Source: an uncultured Bacilli bacterium (GTDB lineage: Bacteria; Bacillota_I; Bacilli_A; RF39; UBA660). From it: 27,297 nt of DNA. Position 1 is the stretch's first letter. Each line of letters starts with the position of its first letter. Of the stretch, positions 16,359 to 22,729 are shown piece by piece. Made by a program: the position numbers and the translations under genes. The DNA lies in assembly GCA_944332375.1 (NCBI GenBank), contig CALVJU010000042.1:1-27297 (forward strand), in the 5' to 3' direction. The notes beneath the pieces were generated by a model. The model was not told the DNA's origin. It saw nothing but the letters and a program-made list of their open reading frames with translations, and made no database searches.

Positions 16359-17195
16359 ATGAGAGATACAGACTTTATGAAGAACATCTTGCAACAGACA
16401 ACAGAGACGGTTTATGTTCAAGATAACAAAAATCTGAAATTTGTTCAGAATATAGTAGGAAAATACCTTTGCTTGATTGATCGTGCTTTTCATGATCCAA
16501 TACTTGTTTCTTGTGCAAGAAAGAAAAAAAGTTATACAAAATCTGTTTTTGATTTGGAACTGGATCCATCAGATCGGATTTTTGATGAGCTGGAATGTAG
16601 AGAAATGATAATAGATTTTTCTAAAAGGGAACTTGAAATTTATTTTCGTTATTTTCGAGGAAGTATTTATCAAAGAAGTATTTATCAAGATGCAAAATTT
16701 GTAAAGCAATTACAATCTTTATTTGAACTGTATCAAATGGAATATATTTTATGCGGAGAAAATAGAGCTTGTATTATATATCACAATAAGAAAAAATATT
16801 CACATACTTTGGAAGAAATAGAAGAGGGAATGGTAAGAATTGGACATCTTGCCGAGAGACGTGCTGGTGATCATGAGATTCATCCACTTCCCTATACGGA
16901 AGATTTGTTGAATATCTTCGGGATTACTCCATATCAATATCTCATTGGAAATGTACCAACTGTCAGTTGTGATGGAACCAATATTTCTGTGAATATAGGA
17001 GTATCTACGATGGAAGAGGTATCAAATGTACTAGTCGATCAACAAGTACAAATAGAAAAGGAATTATTCGAGAAACATCAGATTACGTTTCATTGTGAAC
17101 AAGATCAAAATCATCATTGGAAATATCAAATGACTGTACCAAAAGTTTATAAGAATGAGAAAAGAAGAAGATTTTGGCTCCCTAGGAAGAATTGA
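16359..17195 (+). CDS. Unrecognised 278-aa protein coupled to polA
   Basis: I do not recognise this protein. The start is fixed by AAAGGAGG (16344-16351), which overlaps the polA TAA and ends 7 nt before the ATG at 16359; the open frame extends upstream into polA but is not used. The sequence looks soluble, with no signal peptide or membrane helix, a few scattered cysteines, and a strongly basic C-terminus (KRRRFWLPRKN). Around residues 101-110 a 15-bp tandem repeat gives GSIYQRSIYQ. No nuclease, polymerase or glycosylase motif is evident, so the link to DNA repair rests only on its place behind polA. The serS promoter starts 7 nt after the stop, with no terminator in between. Confidence 0.82.
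   Translation: MRDTDFMKNILQQTTETVYVQDNKNLKFVQNIVGKYLCLIDRAFHDPILVSCARKKKSYTKSVFDLELDPSDRIFDELECREMIIDFSKRELEIYFRYFRGSIYQRSIYQDAKFVKQLQSLFELYQMEYILCGENRACIIYHNKKKYSHTLEEIEEGMVRIGHLAERRAGDHEIHPLPYTEDLLNIFGITPYQYLIGNVPTVSCDGTNISVNIGVSTMEEVSNVLVDQQVQIEKELFEKHQITFHCEQDQNHHWKYQMTVPKVYKNEKRRRFWLPRKN
16660..16689 (+). repeat. 15-bp tandem duplication inside a coding region
   Basis: Two adjacent 15-bp units (GAAGTATTTATCAA plus A or G) lie in frame and encode a duplicated SIYQ segment. Only the last base differs, which suggests a recent slippage event. Confidence 0.8.
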
Positions 17196-17201
17196 TCCAT
17201 A

Positions 17202-17231
17202 TTGACAAGTACTTTCTGGACATGTTATAAT
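17202..17231 (+). promoter_or_regulatory. Promoter of the T-box/serS operon
   Basis: Perfect TTGACA (17202-17207) and perfect TATAAT (17226-17231) with an 18-bp spacer, plus an extended -10 TG at 17223-17224. The transcript would start near 17238, just before the T-box stem I. Confidence 0.9.
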
Positions 17232-17246
17232 CACACTATAAATCAG

Positions 17247-17436
17247 GGATGAAAGACAAGTAATAAAATCATTATGAAAGGAAGAGACTTAGTGGGTGGT
17301 GAGAACTAAGCATAGTGTTTTATGAATCTACTTTCTAGAGAAACTAATCATTTCCGGTGCATACCGTTATCAAAGATGAGTAAAAGAAAGGATGGTACCG
17401 TGCTTATGCACTCCTTGGATACCATTCTTTTTTTTT
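17247..17436 (+). promoter_or_regulatory. T-box riboswitch sensing tRNA-Ser
   Basis: Stem I can be folded by eye: GAAAG (17251-17255) with CTTTC (17331-17335), ATAAAA with TTTTAT, CATTATG with CATAGTG, and CTTAGT with ACTAAG, capped by a GGTGAGA-containing loop. The internal loop holds AGTA on the 5' side (17259-17262) opposite GAA, followed by the specifier TCT (Ser, 17327-17329) and a purine. A small hairpin CGGT/ACCG (17355-17366) follows. The antiterminator is AAGGA / bulge TGGTACC / GTGC-TTAT-GCAC / TCCTT (17388-17416), and the competing terminator overlaps it. Uncharged tRNA-Ser should favour the antiterminator and switch on the downstream DUF1653-serS pair. Confidence 0.95.
17390..17436 (+). 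terminator. T-box terminator hairpin
   Basis: GGATGGTACC (17390-17399) pairs with GGATACCATTC (17417-17427), with an inner GTGC/GCAC stem, followed by nine T (17428-17436). It shares sequence with the antiterminator, so the two forms exclude each other. Confidence 0.92.
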
Positions 17437-17451
17437 GTAAGGAGGGATAGA

Positions 17452-17688
17452 ATGGAAATCAAACCACATGATCAGTTTAGACACTTTAAAGGAAATGTGA
17501 TAGAAGTAATTTGTCTTTGTAAACATTCAGAGACATTAGAAGATATGGTAGTTTATACACATGATGGACAATATTGGGTAAGACCGGCCTCGATGTTTTA
17601 TGATCAAGAAGATGTAAGCAAGAGAAAAGATAATGTAACAGGTCAGAAATATCGTTTTGAGAAAATAGAGGAGGATAAAACATGTTAG
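17452..17688 (+). CDS. DUF1653 family protein
   Basis: A small 78-aa protein. Its conserved core (FRHFKGNVIEV, KHSETLEDMVVY, YWVRPASMF) matches the DUF1653 family, a small single-domain family of unknown function. The ATG at 17452 sits just after GGAGGGA (17441-17447); the frame is open upstream into the T-box terminator, but those codons are leader. It shares the last 7 nt with serS (ACATGTTAG serves as its end and as the serS start in another frame), so the two are translationally coupled. It is the first gene behind the T-box and is therefore predicted to rise with serS when tRNA-Ser is uncharged. Expression linked to serine starvation is an inference; no reaction can be assigned. Confidence 0.88.
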   Translation: MEIKPHDQFRHFKGNVIEVICLCKHSETLEDMVVYTHDGQYWVRPASMFYDQEDVSKRKDNVTGQKYRFEKIEEDKTC

Positions 17689-18965
17689 ATATTAAATTTG
17701 TAAGAGAAAATAAAGAATTAGTAAAAGAGAATATAAGGAAGAAATTCCAAGAGGAAAAGTTACCACTGGTGGATGAAGTGATCGAGTTGGATCAGAGGAA
17801 TCGAGAGCTGAAACAACAGGGAGATACGCTTCGTAGTCAAAGAAATGAGTCTAGTGGAAACATTGGAAAGTTGATGCGTGATAAGAAGATTGACGAGGCC
17901 AATGCGTTAAAGGATGAAGTCAAAAAGATTAATGAACAGTTGGTGAAGATTGAAGAGGAAGAAGAGGAAGTTTCTAATAAAATTTATGAGAAGATGTTAA
18001 TAATTCCACAGATGATTGATCCTTCTGTTCCAGTAGGAAAAGATGATAGCGAAAATGTGGAAATTGAGAGATTTGGAGAACCAATTGTTCCTGATTATGA
18101 GATTCCATATCATGCTGATATTTGTGAGAAATTGAATGGATTAGATAAAGAAAGTGCTGGACGTACTTCTGGAAATGGATTTTATTATTTGATTGGGGAT
18201 ATCGCACGTCTTCATTCAGCGATGTTATCTTATGCTAGAGATTTTATGATTGATAAGGGATTTACTTACTGTATTCCACCATTTATGATTCATGGAGATG
18301 TTGTGAATGGAGTGATGAGTTTTGCTGAGATGGATGCGATGATGTATAAAATTGAAGGGGAAGATTTATTCTTAATTGGTACAAGTGAACATTCTATGAT
18401 TGGAAAGTTTAAGGGGCAATTGTTAAAAGAAACAGAACTTCCTATTACATTAACTTCTTATTCCCCATGTTTTAGAAAAGAAGTAGGGGCTCATGGAATT
18501 GAAGAAAGAGGATTATATCGTGTTCATCAATTTGAAAAACAAGAGATGGTTGTTTTATGTAAGAAAGAAGAAGAGATGGATTGGTACAATAAGATGTGGC
18601 AGTATACGGTAGAATTCTTTAGAAGTTTAGATATACCGGTGAGAACATTAGAGTGTTGTTCTGGAGATCTTGCTGATTTGAAAGTTAAATCTTGTGATGT
18701 AGAAGCATGGAGTCCAAGACAGAAAAAATACTTTGAAGTAGGTAGTTGTTCTACACTTGGAGATGCTCAGGCAAGAAGACTTGGTATTCGTGCGAAGGGA
18801 GAAGATGGAAATTACTTTGTTTCTACTTTAAATAATACAGTACTTGCTACTCCTCGTGGTTTGATTGCATTCTTAGAAAATAATTATCAAGAAGATGGAA
18901 GTATTCGTATTCCAGAAGCTTTAAGACCATATATGGGTGGTAAGACGAAGTTAGAAGCAAAATAG
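17682..18965 (+). CDS. serS: Seryl-tRNA synthetase
   Basis: Class II synthetase charging tRNA-Ser, 427 aa, normal length. The N-terminal coiled-coil arm (about 1-110) binds the long variable arm of tRNA-Ser. The catalytic domain shows GTSEHS (serine-binding T-x-E region), motif 2 at PCFRKEVGAHGIEERGLYR (about 262) with the following HQFEKQEM, then LECCSGDLADLKVKS, AWSPRQ and EVGSCS, and motif 3 at NTVLATPRGLIAFLEN (about 383). Several of these blocks differ from the common bacterial form (for example RGLIRQHQFDKVEL, CTGDLGF and SSCSNF) and look more like archaeal-type SerRS. The enzyme appears intact and, being under the T-box, is probably a principal SerRS. The start ATG follows GAGGAGG. Transcription ends at the hairpins at 18989-19075. 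Confidence 0.97.
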   Translation: MLDIKFVRENKELVKENIRKKFQEEKLPLVDEVIELDQRNRELKQQGDTLRSQRNESSGNIGKLMRDKKIDEANALKDEVKKINEQLVKIEEEEEEVSNKIYEKMLIIPQMIDPSVPVGKDDSENVEIERFGEPIVPDYEIPYHADICEKLNGLDKESAGRTSGNGFYYLIGDIARLHSAMLSYARDFMIDKGFTYCIPPFMIHGDVVNGVMSFAEMDAMMYKIEGEDLFLIGTSEHSMIGKFKGQLLKETELPITLTSYSPCFRKEVGAHGIEERGLYRVHQFEKQEMVVLCKKEEEMDWYNKMWQYTVEFFRSLDIPVRTLECCSGDLADLKVKSCDVEAWSPRQKKYFEVGSCSTLGDAQARRLGIRAKGEDGNYFVSTLNNTVLATPRGLIAFLENNYQEDGSIRIPEALRPYMGGKTKLEAK

Positions 18966-18988
18966 TTGATTGAAACATCGTAGAAAGG

Positions 18989-19018
18989 GATTTGTTTTTT
19001 CTTAGGGAAGAGCAAATC
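18989..19018 (+). other. 13-bp RNA hairpin downstream of serS
   Basis: GATTTGTTTTTTC (18989-19001) pairs without a break with GGAAGAGCAAATC (19006-19018) through 10 Watson-Crick and 3 G-U pairs around a TTAG loop. The G-U pairs only work in RNA read from the plus strand. It lacks a T tail, so it is not itself an obvious terminator. Confidence 0.55.
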
Positions 19019-19046
19019 TACAAATAAAAACTAGGATAGGTATGAG

Positions 19047-19075
19047 AAAAGTAGAAGCTTAGTTCTACTTTTTTC
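19047..19075 (+). terminator. Terminator of the DUF1653-serS operon
   Basis: A perfect 10-bp stem (AAAAGTAGAA 19047-19056 with TTCTACTTTT 19063-19072), a 6-nt loop GCTTAG, and a T run to 19074. Confidence 0.88.
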
Positions 19076-19121
19076 TGTTAAGAAGTATGGGAAGTCTCTG
19101 TCAAGTGTATGGGAATATGAA

Positions 19122-19150
19122 TTGTCAATCTGCAAAAAATATGTTACATT
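19122..19150 (+). promoter_or_regulatory. Promoter of the acidic 135-aa protein gene
   Basis: TTGTCA (19122-19127) and TACATT (19145-19150) with a 17-bp spacer and an extended TG at 19142-19143. The -10 is 18 nt from the GTG start. Confidence 0.6.
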
Positions 19151-19168
19151 GAGTTTGAGGTGAGGAAA

Positions 19169-19576
19169 GTGAGAAATTCATGGGAAACAGAGATAGAAGG
19201 AATTGAAACTCCAGAGGAGACTGTAGAACCTTTATATGATTATTATTTAGAACAACAAACATCAAAAATTTCTACAGAAGAAACATTAGAGCATTTATTA
19301 GAAACAGGTGTGATTGGTCGAGAAGAATATGAACAGATGAAACAAGAAAGAAGACAATTAGATGCAGGAATAGAACGTAGTATGAAAGAAGGAGAAATAC
19401 CAACTCCAGATAAGGGTTATGATTGGACCCAAACATCTCCAACTGGAAATGAGTTTCAAGCTGATGATCTGTATTATGAAATGTTAAAAGAGTTATATGA
19501 ACTAGGAGAAATGACACAAGAAGAATATGAAGCTATGGTTCCTCCCGAGAAAAGACAAACGGGACATTCTAGGTGA
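19169..19576 (+). CDS. Acidic protein with two SHOCT-like motifs, function unknown
   Basis: A 135-aa, highly charged, acidic protein without membrane segments. Two short helices look alike: LLETGVIGREEYEQMKQ (about residues 44-60) and LYELGEMTQEEYEAMV (about 109-124). Both follow the L-x-x-x-G-x-(I/M)-x-x-E-E-Y pattern of SHOCT-type oligomerisation or anchoring motifs; this is pattern resemblance only. The middle is rich in Gly, Pro and Thr. Two in-frame GTG codons could start it: 19160 is part of the AGGTGAGG ribosome-binding site, so I use 19169, 5 nt behind AGGTGA. It has its own promoter, lies between the serS terminator and a 290-bp AT-rich gap, and has no recognised partner. SHOCT-like motifs also occur in phage proteins, but no phage gene is nearby. 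Confidence 0.7.
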   Translation: MRNSWETEIEGIETPEETVEPLYDYYLEQQTSKISTEETLEHLLETGVIGREEYEQMKQERRQLDAGIERSMKEGEIPTPDKGYDWTQTSPTGNEFQADDLYYEMLKELYELGEMTQEEYEAMVPPEKRQTGHSR

Positions 19577-19779
19577 GTATGATCTTTGGCATATAAAATA
19601 TATCATTTAAAGTTATGGGTAACTAAAAAATGTCTATATGAGATCATTTTCTGAAGAAACTGATTCAAAATATGAAAGAAAACTTCTAGCATAATTTAAT
19701 GTCATCATGTTATTTTGACTCATTAAATAAATTGTTTATGATAAAATTCAAATATATTTAGAAATATTAAATTATATTA
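19577..19779. other. AT-rich intergenic stretch with an inverted repeat
   Basis: No credible gene: every start codon is quickly followed by a stop. It contains an 8-bp perfect inverted repeat, ATTTAATG (19694-19701) and CATTAAAT (19721-19728), with a 19-nt spacer. No clear terminator is seen for the preceding gene. Confidence 0.5.
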
Positions 19780-19808
19780 TTGCAAAAAAAAAGGCTTTAG
19801 TATATAAT
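19780..19808 (+). promoter_or_regulatory. Promoter of the 383-aa membrane protein gene
   Basis: TTGCAA (19780-19785) and a perfect TATAAT (19803-19808) with a 17-bp spacer. The leader of about 50 nt contains a GCACA/TGTGC hairpin (19823-19840) just before the ribosome-binding site GGGGAG (19853-19858). Confidence 0.8.
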
Positions 19809-19867
19809 AAGGGGCACAAATGGCACATTTTGAAGTGTGCTTTAGACTGAATGGGGAGAAATGAATT

Positions 19868-21019
19868 ATGTTAGATGAAATTAAAAATGATATTGAAAAA
19901 GAATTTTCTGAAATTTGTGATTATAGTAATGATTGTAAAAATAAGCAAAAAGTATTAGATGCCAATACAAATGATTCAAAGTTTACAAAAATTGGTACTA
20001 TAGGAATATTTTCTTTCCTACCATTTCTTATTATTGTTTACCCTGAAACTGCAGGACTGTCATTACGACATTTAACAACATGGGGAGTTGCTTATGCATC
20101 GAGTTTAGCAATAGGATGTGTTGGTCAATTCATCATTACATCTATATCAAAAAGGAAAATGAAAAAATTTACAAGTGCAAAAAAGAATTCTGATATTGTA
20201 GAAGAAATGATGTATTATGAAATGGAAATGTATAAATCAAAACATAGAATAGAAGCATTAAGAGAGATGTATAAATCTATTGAAAGTACACAACTAATTT
20301 TAGGTGATGATTCTATTGAGTTTTATCAAAATAAATATGAGAATTTAACACCTGAAGATTTGAAACGAAGAAAAGAAATGTTATCTAAAGCATATGAAGA
20401 AAGAATGGAACAGCTAGATGTTTTGACATTACAAGCTTATTTAAAAAAAAGAAATCTTGGAAGTAAAAGAGAAAGAGTAGGAAACATTATAATATATGCT
20501 TTGATGATCAGCTTATTTATTTCTTTTATGATTAGTATTCCATCATTAGAGGAATCACTAATAGCAGGTATAGAAGATATGGGTAGATTATTTGCAATAA
20601 GTTTTAGTCCTGCACTTGTAGTTACCCCTTTATCATTACTTTATTTTATCAAAAGAGATAAAGATTTTATGAAAGGCTTTCATAATTTGAATCAGTCATT
20701 AGGCGAAAATGCTTTATCTGAAGAACTAAATATTGAAAATGAAAAAGAATTAGAAAATATGATTTCTTTAAAATTGTCTGAAATAGTTAAGTTGGGTGTA
20801 GAATTAAAAGAAATTGGTTATGCAATTGAAAAAACAAATATAGAAACATCAACTGATATAAAATCCAAAGAAGATATGTCATTTCAAGATCATCCTGAAA
20901 ACTATATGAGTTGTGATGATAATGAGGAAGAATATGAAGAAGTATTGAATAGAACTTTCCTTGATGGAGAAGAAAAAGGTCCCAAATTAGTACATAAAAG
21001 AAAACCAATTAAGAAATAA
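19868..21019 (+). CDS. Four-helix membrane protein with a long cytoplasmic-type loop, function unknown
   Basis: I do not recognise this 383-aa protein. Two membrane helices (about 44-60 and 72-92) are followed by a long charged, probably helical or coiled-coil segment (about 95-205), then two more helices (about 207-226 and 241-261), then a highly charged C-terminal tail of about 120 residues rich in Glu, Asp and Lys. This paired-helix layout would put both long soluble parts on the same side of the membrane. The ATG at 19868 is 9 nt from GGGGAG; an out-of-frame ATG at 19861 would give only five codons. Base usage is more AT-rich than in its neighbours (many ATA and AAT codons). It is a single-gene unit with its own strong promoter and terminator, in keeping with an acquired gene. 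Confidence 0.8.
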   Translation: MLDEIKNDIEKEFSEICDYSNDCKNKQKVLDANTNDSKFTKIGTIGIFSFLPFLIIVYPETAGLSLRHLTTWGVAYASSLAIGCVGQFIITSISKRKMKKFTSAKKNSDIVEEMMYYEMEMYKSKHRIEALREMYKSIESTQLILGDDSIEFYQNKYENLTPEDLKRRKEMLSKAYEERMEQLDVLTLQAYLKKRNLGSKRERVGNIIIYALMISLFISFMISIPSLEESLIAGIEDMGRLFAISFSPALVVTPLSLLYFIKRDKDFMKGFHNLNQSLGENALSEELNIENEKELENMISLKLSEIVKLGVELKEIGYAIEKTNIETSTDIKSKEDMSFQDHPENYMSCDDNEEEYEEVLNRTFLDGEEKGPKLVHKRKPIKK

Positions 21020-21033
21020 ATTTTATTTAAATC

Positions 21034-21079
21034 ATAATACCTAGTAAGCAAGATGATACTAGGTATTATTTTTGTTATT
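21034..21079 (+). terminator. Strong terminator after the 383-aa membrane protein gene
   Basis: A perfect 13-bp stem (ATAATACCTAGTA 21034-21046 with TACTAGGTATTAT 21057-21069), a 10-nt loop, then TTTTGTTATTT. Confidence 0.88.
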
Positions 21080-21185
21080 TAAGTTATAATAAATTCTTTA
21101 CTTAATTTTAAAAGAATAGAAGAAAATAAACTTTGTTTGATAAATCTCCACACTTTAAAAACATGATCTATTCTAGGAAAAAAAT

Positions 21186-21214
21186 TTGACAGGCTATTTT
21201 TACTGTGTTAGAAT
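21186..21214 (+). promoter_or_regulatory. Promoter of the transglutaminase-like gene
   Basis: Perfect TTGACA (21186-21191) and TAGAAT (21209-21214) with a 17-bp spacer and a TG just upstream of the -10. Confidence 0.82.
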
Positions 21215-21226
21215 ACCAAATTAAAT

Positions 21227-21248
21227 AAAGTTTGATATAAACTTTTTT
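21227..21248 (+). promoter_or_regulatory. Attenuator-like hairpin in the leader of the transglutaminase-like gene
   Basis: AAAGTTT (21227-21233) pairs with AAACTTT (21239-21245) around a 5-nt loop, and the T run continues to 21248. It lies between the promoter and the ribosome-binding site AGGAGG (21252-21257). The stem is weak (one G-C pair), so it may be incidental. Confidence 0.35.
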
Positions 21249-21265
21249 CGTAGGAGGGAAGAACT

Positions 21266-22687
21266 GTGACAGGAAAAATTTTATTTGTAAAAGATGATTT
21301 ACATCACATTACCTATGATGATCAATTGGATTATCGGATTGAAATACCAAATCAATTAGATGTTTCTTATTCAGAACTCATGAGAAATCAGAAGCAGTTA
21401 GAAGAAACATTACAGGAATCCATTACCATATTAGAAGTTTTAGAAGATGAGGAAAATCTTGAAGCAATGTTGAAATTACAGAAAGAACAAGATACATTAT
21501 TAGAAAATACAGAATGGGTAGAATTTTCTAGTGAGTATACTTGGGAAGAGATGGTTTCTTATTTGAAAGAAAATCCAGAATTGAAACAGAAGAAAATCAT
21601 TTGTCATGCTTCTATTACGATGGATTTTCAACGTTTAAAAGAATTACAAAGAGGGTTACAAGATGATATGGAATACTTGTATTTTGCGATGGAAGAAAAT
21701 CAACTTCCGGTATCTTATCGTGATTTCTATCACACTTTAGAAAAAATAGAATCGTTGGCAGTACAAGTGAAATCATTTCAATTTTCGCCATTAGAGATGG
21801 CAATGTATATTTATGATATTGTTAGAGATCATGTGTATGTAGAAGGAAATTATCCAGAAGAGTCTAGAGATCTTTCTAGAGTTCTATTAGGAGATAAGAT
21901 GGTCTGTTTAGGATATGCACGTTTTATGAAAGCAATTGTCGATCGTATTGATGATCCAAATCTTCGTTGTGAGATTTCTATATTATGCTCAGAACAAAGG
22001 GAAGGTGGACATGCTAGAAATGTGTTATATATCAATGATGAGAAATATCAAGTGCAAGGAGTTTATTATTCTGATCCAACTTTTGGAAGAAAAATGAGTG
22101 AAGAAGATCAGAATTGGCTTACAGATTATCGTTTTTTTCTATTACCAAAGTTTGCAATGGAATTGATTGATCAAGAACCAATGCAAGAGGAAGATATGCC
22201 ATACTTTTCTTCTCATATGGTTGAGGAATTAGAAAGAGCACTTGAAGAATGTGTTTCACTTGAAGACATAAAACCATATCTTAAATCATTTCAGTTTATG
22301 GCATGGGTGATCGATAGAAAACAACTTTTTTCCCAACCAATTTGGTCTCTACAATATAATATTCCATTGGAAATATTACTCCCACAGTTAGAATATTATC
22401 GAAGTTTATTTTGGCCAGATATATTATCTGCAGAAACTTTATTGCCTGTCTGGTTTGCGGTGCGAAGAAAACAAAATGATCAAAATGCGGTAAAATATCC
22501 ATTTGGTTTAGAAGAATTAGAAGAGGTTGCTGAGAAGTCAGTATGGCTTTTATTCAATGGAAACTATGATGAGGAAGAGCATCCTATTTCTGCTTATTTA
22601 AAGGATTGTGGAATGGATCGCCAGTTTGCACAAGTACAATTCGTAAAAGCAATAAAAAAGGTTTGTGAGAAGAAGAAAAAGAGATAG
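21266..22687 (+). CDS. Transglutaminase-like cysteine protein
   Basis: A 473-aa protein with a papain-like/transglutaminase-like core. The expected catalytic triad is visible in order: Cys214 in MVCLGYARFM, His249 in GGHARNVLYIN and Asp270 in YYSDPTFG. The preceding helix (SPLEMAMYIYDIVRDHV) is also typical of the fold. Around the core are a Glu/Leu-rich helical N-terminal region (about 30-180) and a long helical C-terminal region (about 290-473) with no recognised domain. There is no signal peptide or membrane helix, so it looks cytoplasmic, which is unusual for cell-wall-associated members. The GTG start at 21266 is fixed by AGGAGG, 8 nt upstream. Whether it is a protease, a cross-linker or another thiol enzyme cannot be decided. 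Confidence 0.85.
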   Translation: MTGKILFVKDDLHHITYDDQLDYRIEIPNQLDVSYSELMRNQKQLEETLQESITILEVLEDEENLEAMLKLQKEQDTLLENTEWVEFSSEYTWEEMVSYLKENPELKQKKIICHASITMDFQRLKELQRGLQDDMEYLYFAMEENQLPVSYRDFYHTLEKIESLAVQVKSFQFSPLEMAMYIYDIVRDHVYVEGNYPEESRDLSRVLLGDKMVCLGYARFMKAIVDRIDDPNLRCEISILCSEQREGGHARNVLYINDEKYQVQGVYYSDPTFGRKMSEEDQNWLTDYRFFLLPKFAMELIDQEPMQEEDMPYFSSHMVEELERALEECVSLEDIKPYLKSFQFMAWVIDRKQLFSQPIWSLQYNIPLEILLPQLEYYRSLFWPDILSAETLLPVWFAVRRKQNDQNAVKYPFGLEELEEVAEKSVWLLFNGNYDEEEHPISAYLKDCGMDRQFAQVQFVKAIKKVCEKKKKR

Positions 22688-22711
22688 TTTCTTCTTTTTC
22701 TGTGGTAAAAT
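22671..22711 (+). terminator. Terminator fused to the mutM promoter
   Basis: AGAAGAAA (22671-22678) pairs with TTTCTTCT (22688-22695) around 9 nt that include the stop codon of the preceding gene, followed by TTTTC. Directly behind it TGGTAAAAT (22703-22711) is an extended -10 element for mutM, 18 nt from its ATG. The stem is A-T rich and of moderate strength. Confidence 0.5.
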
Positions 22712-22729
22712 AACTTGTGAGGTGAGAGT

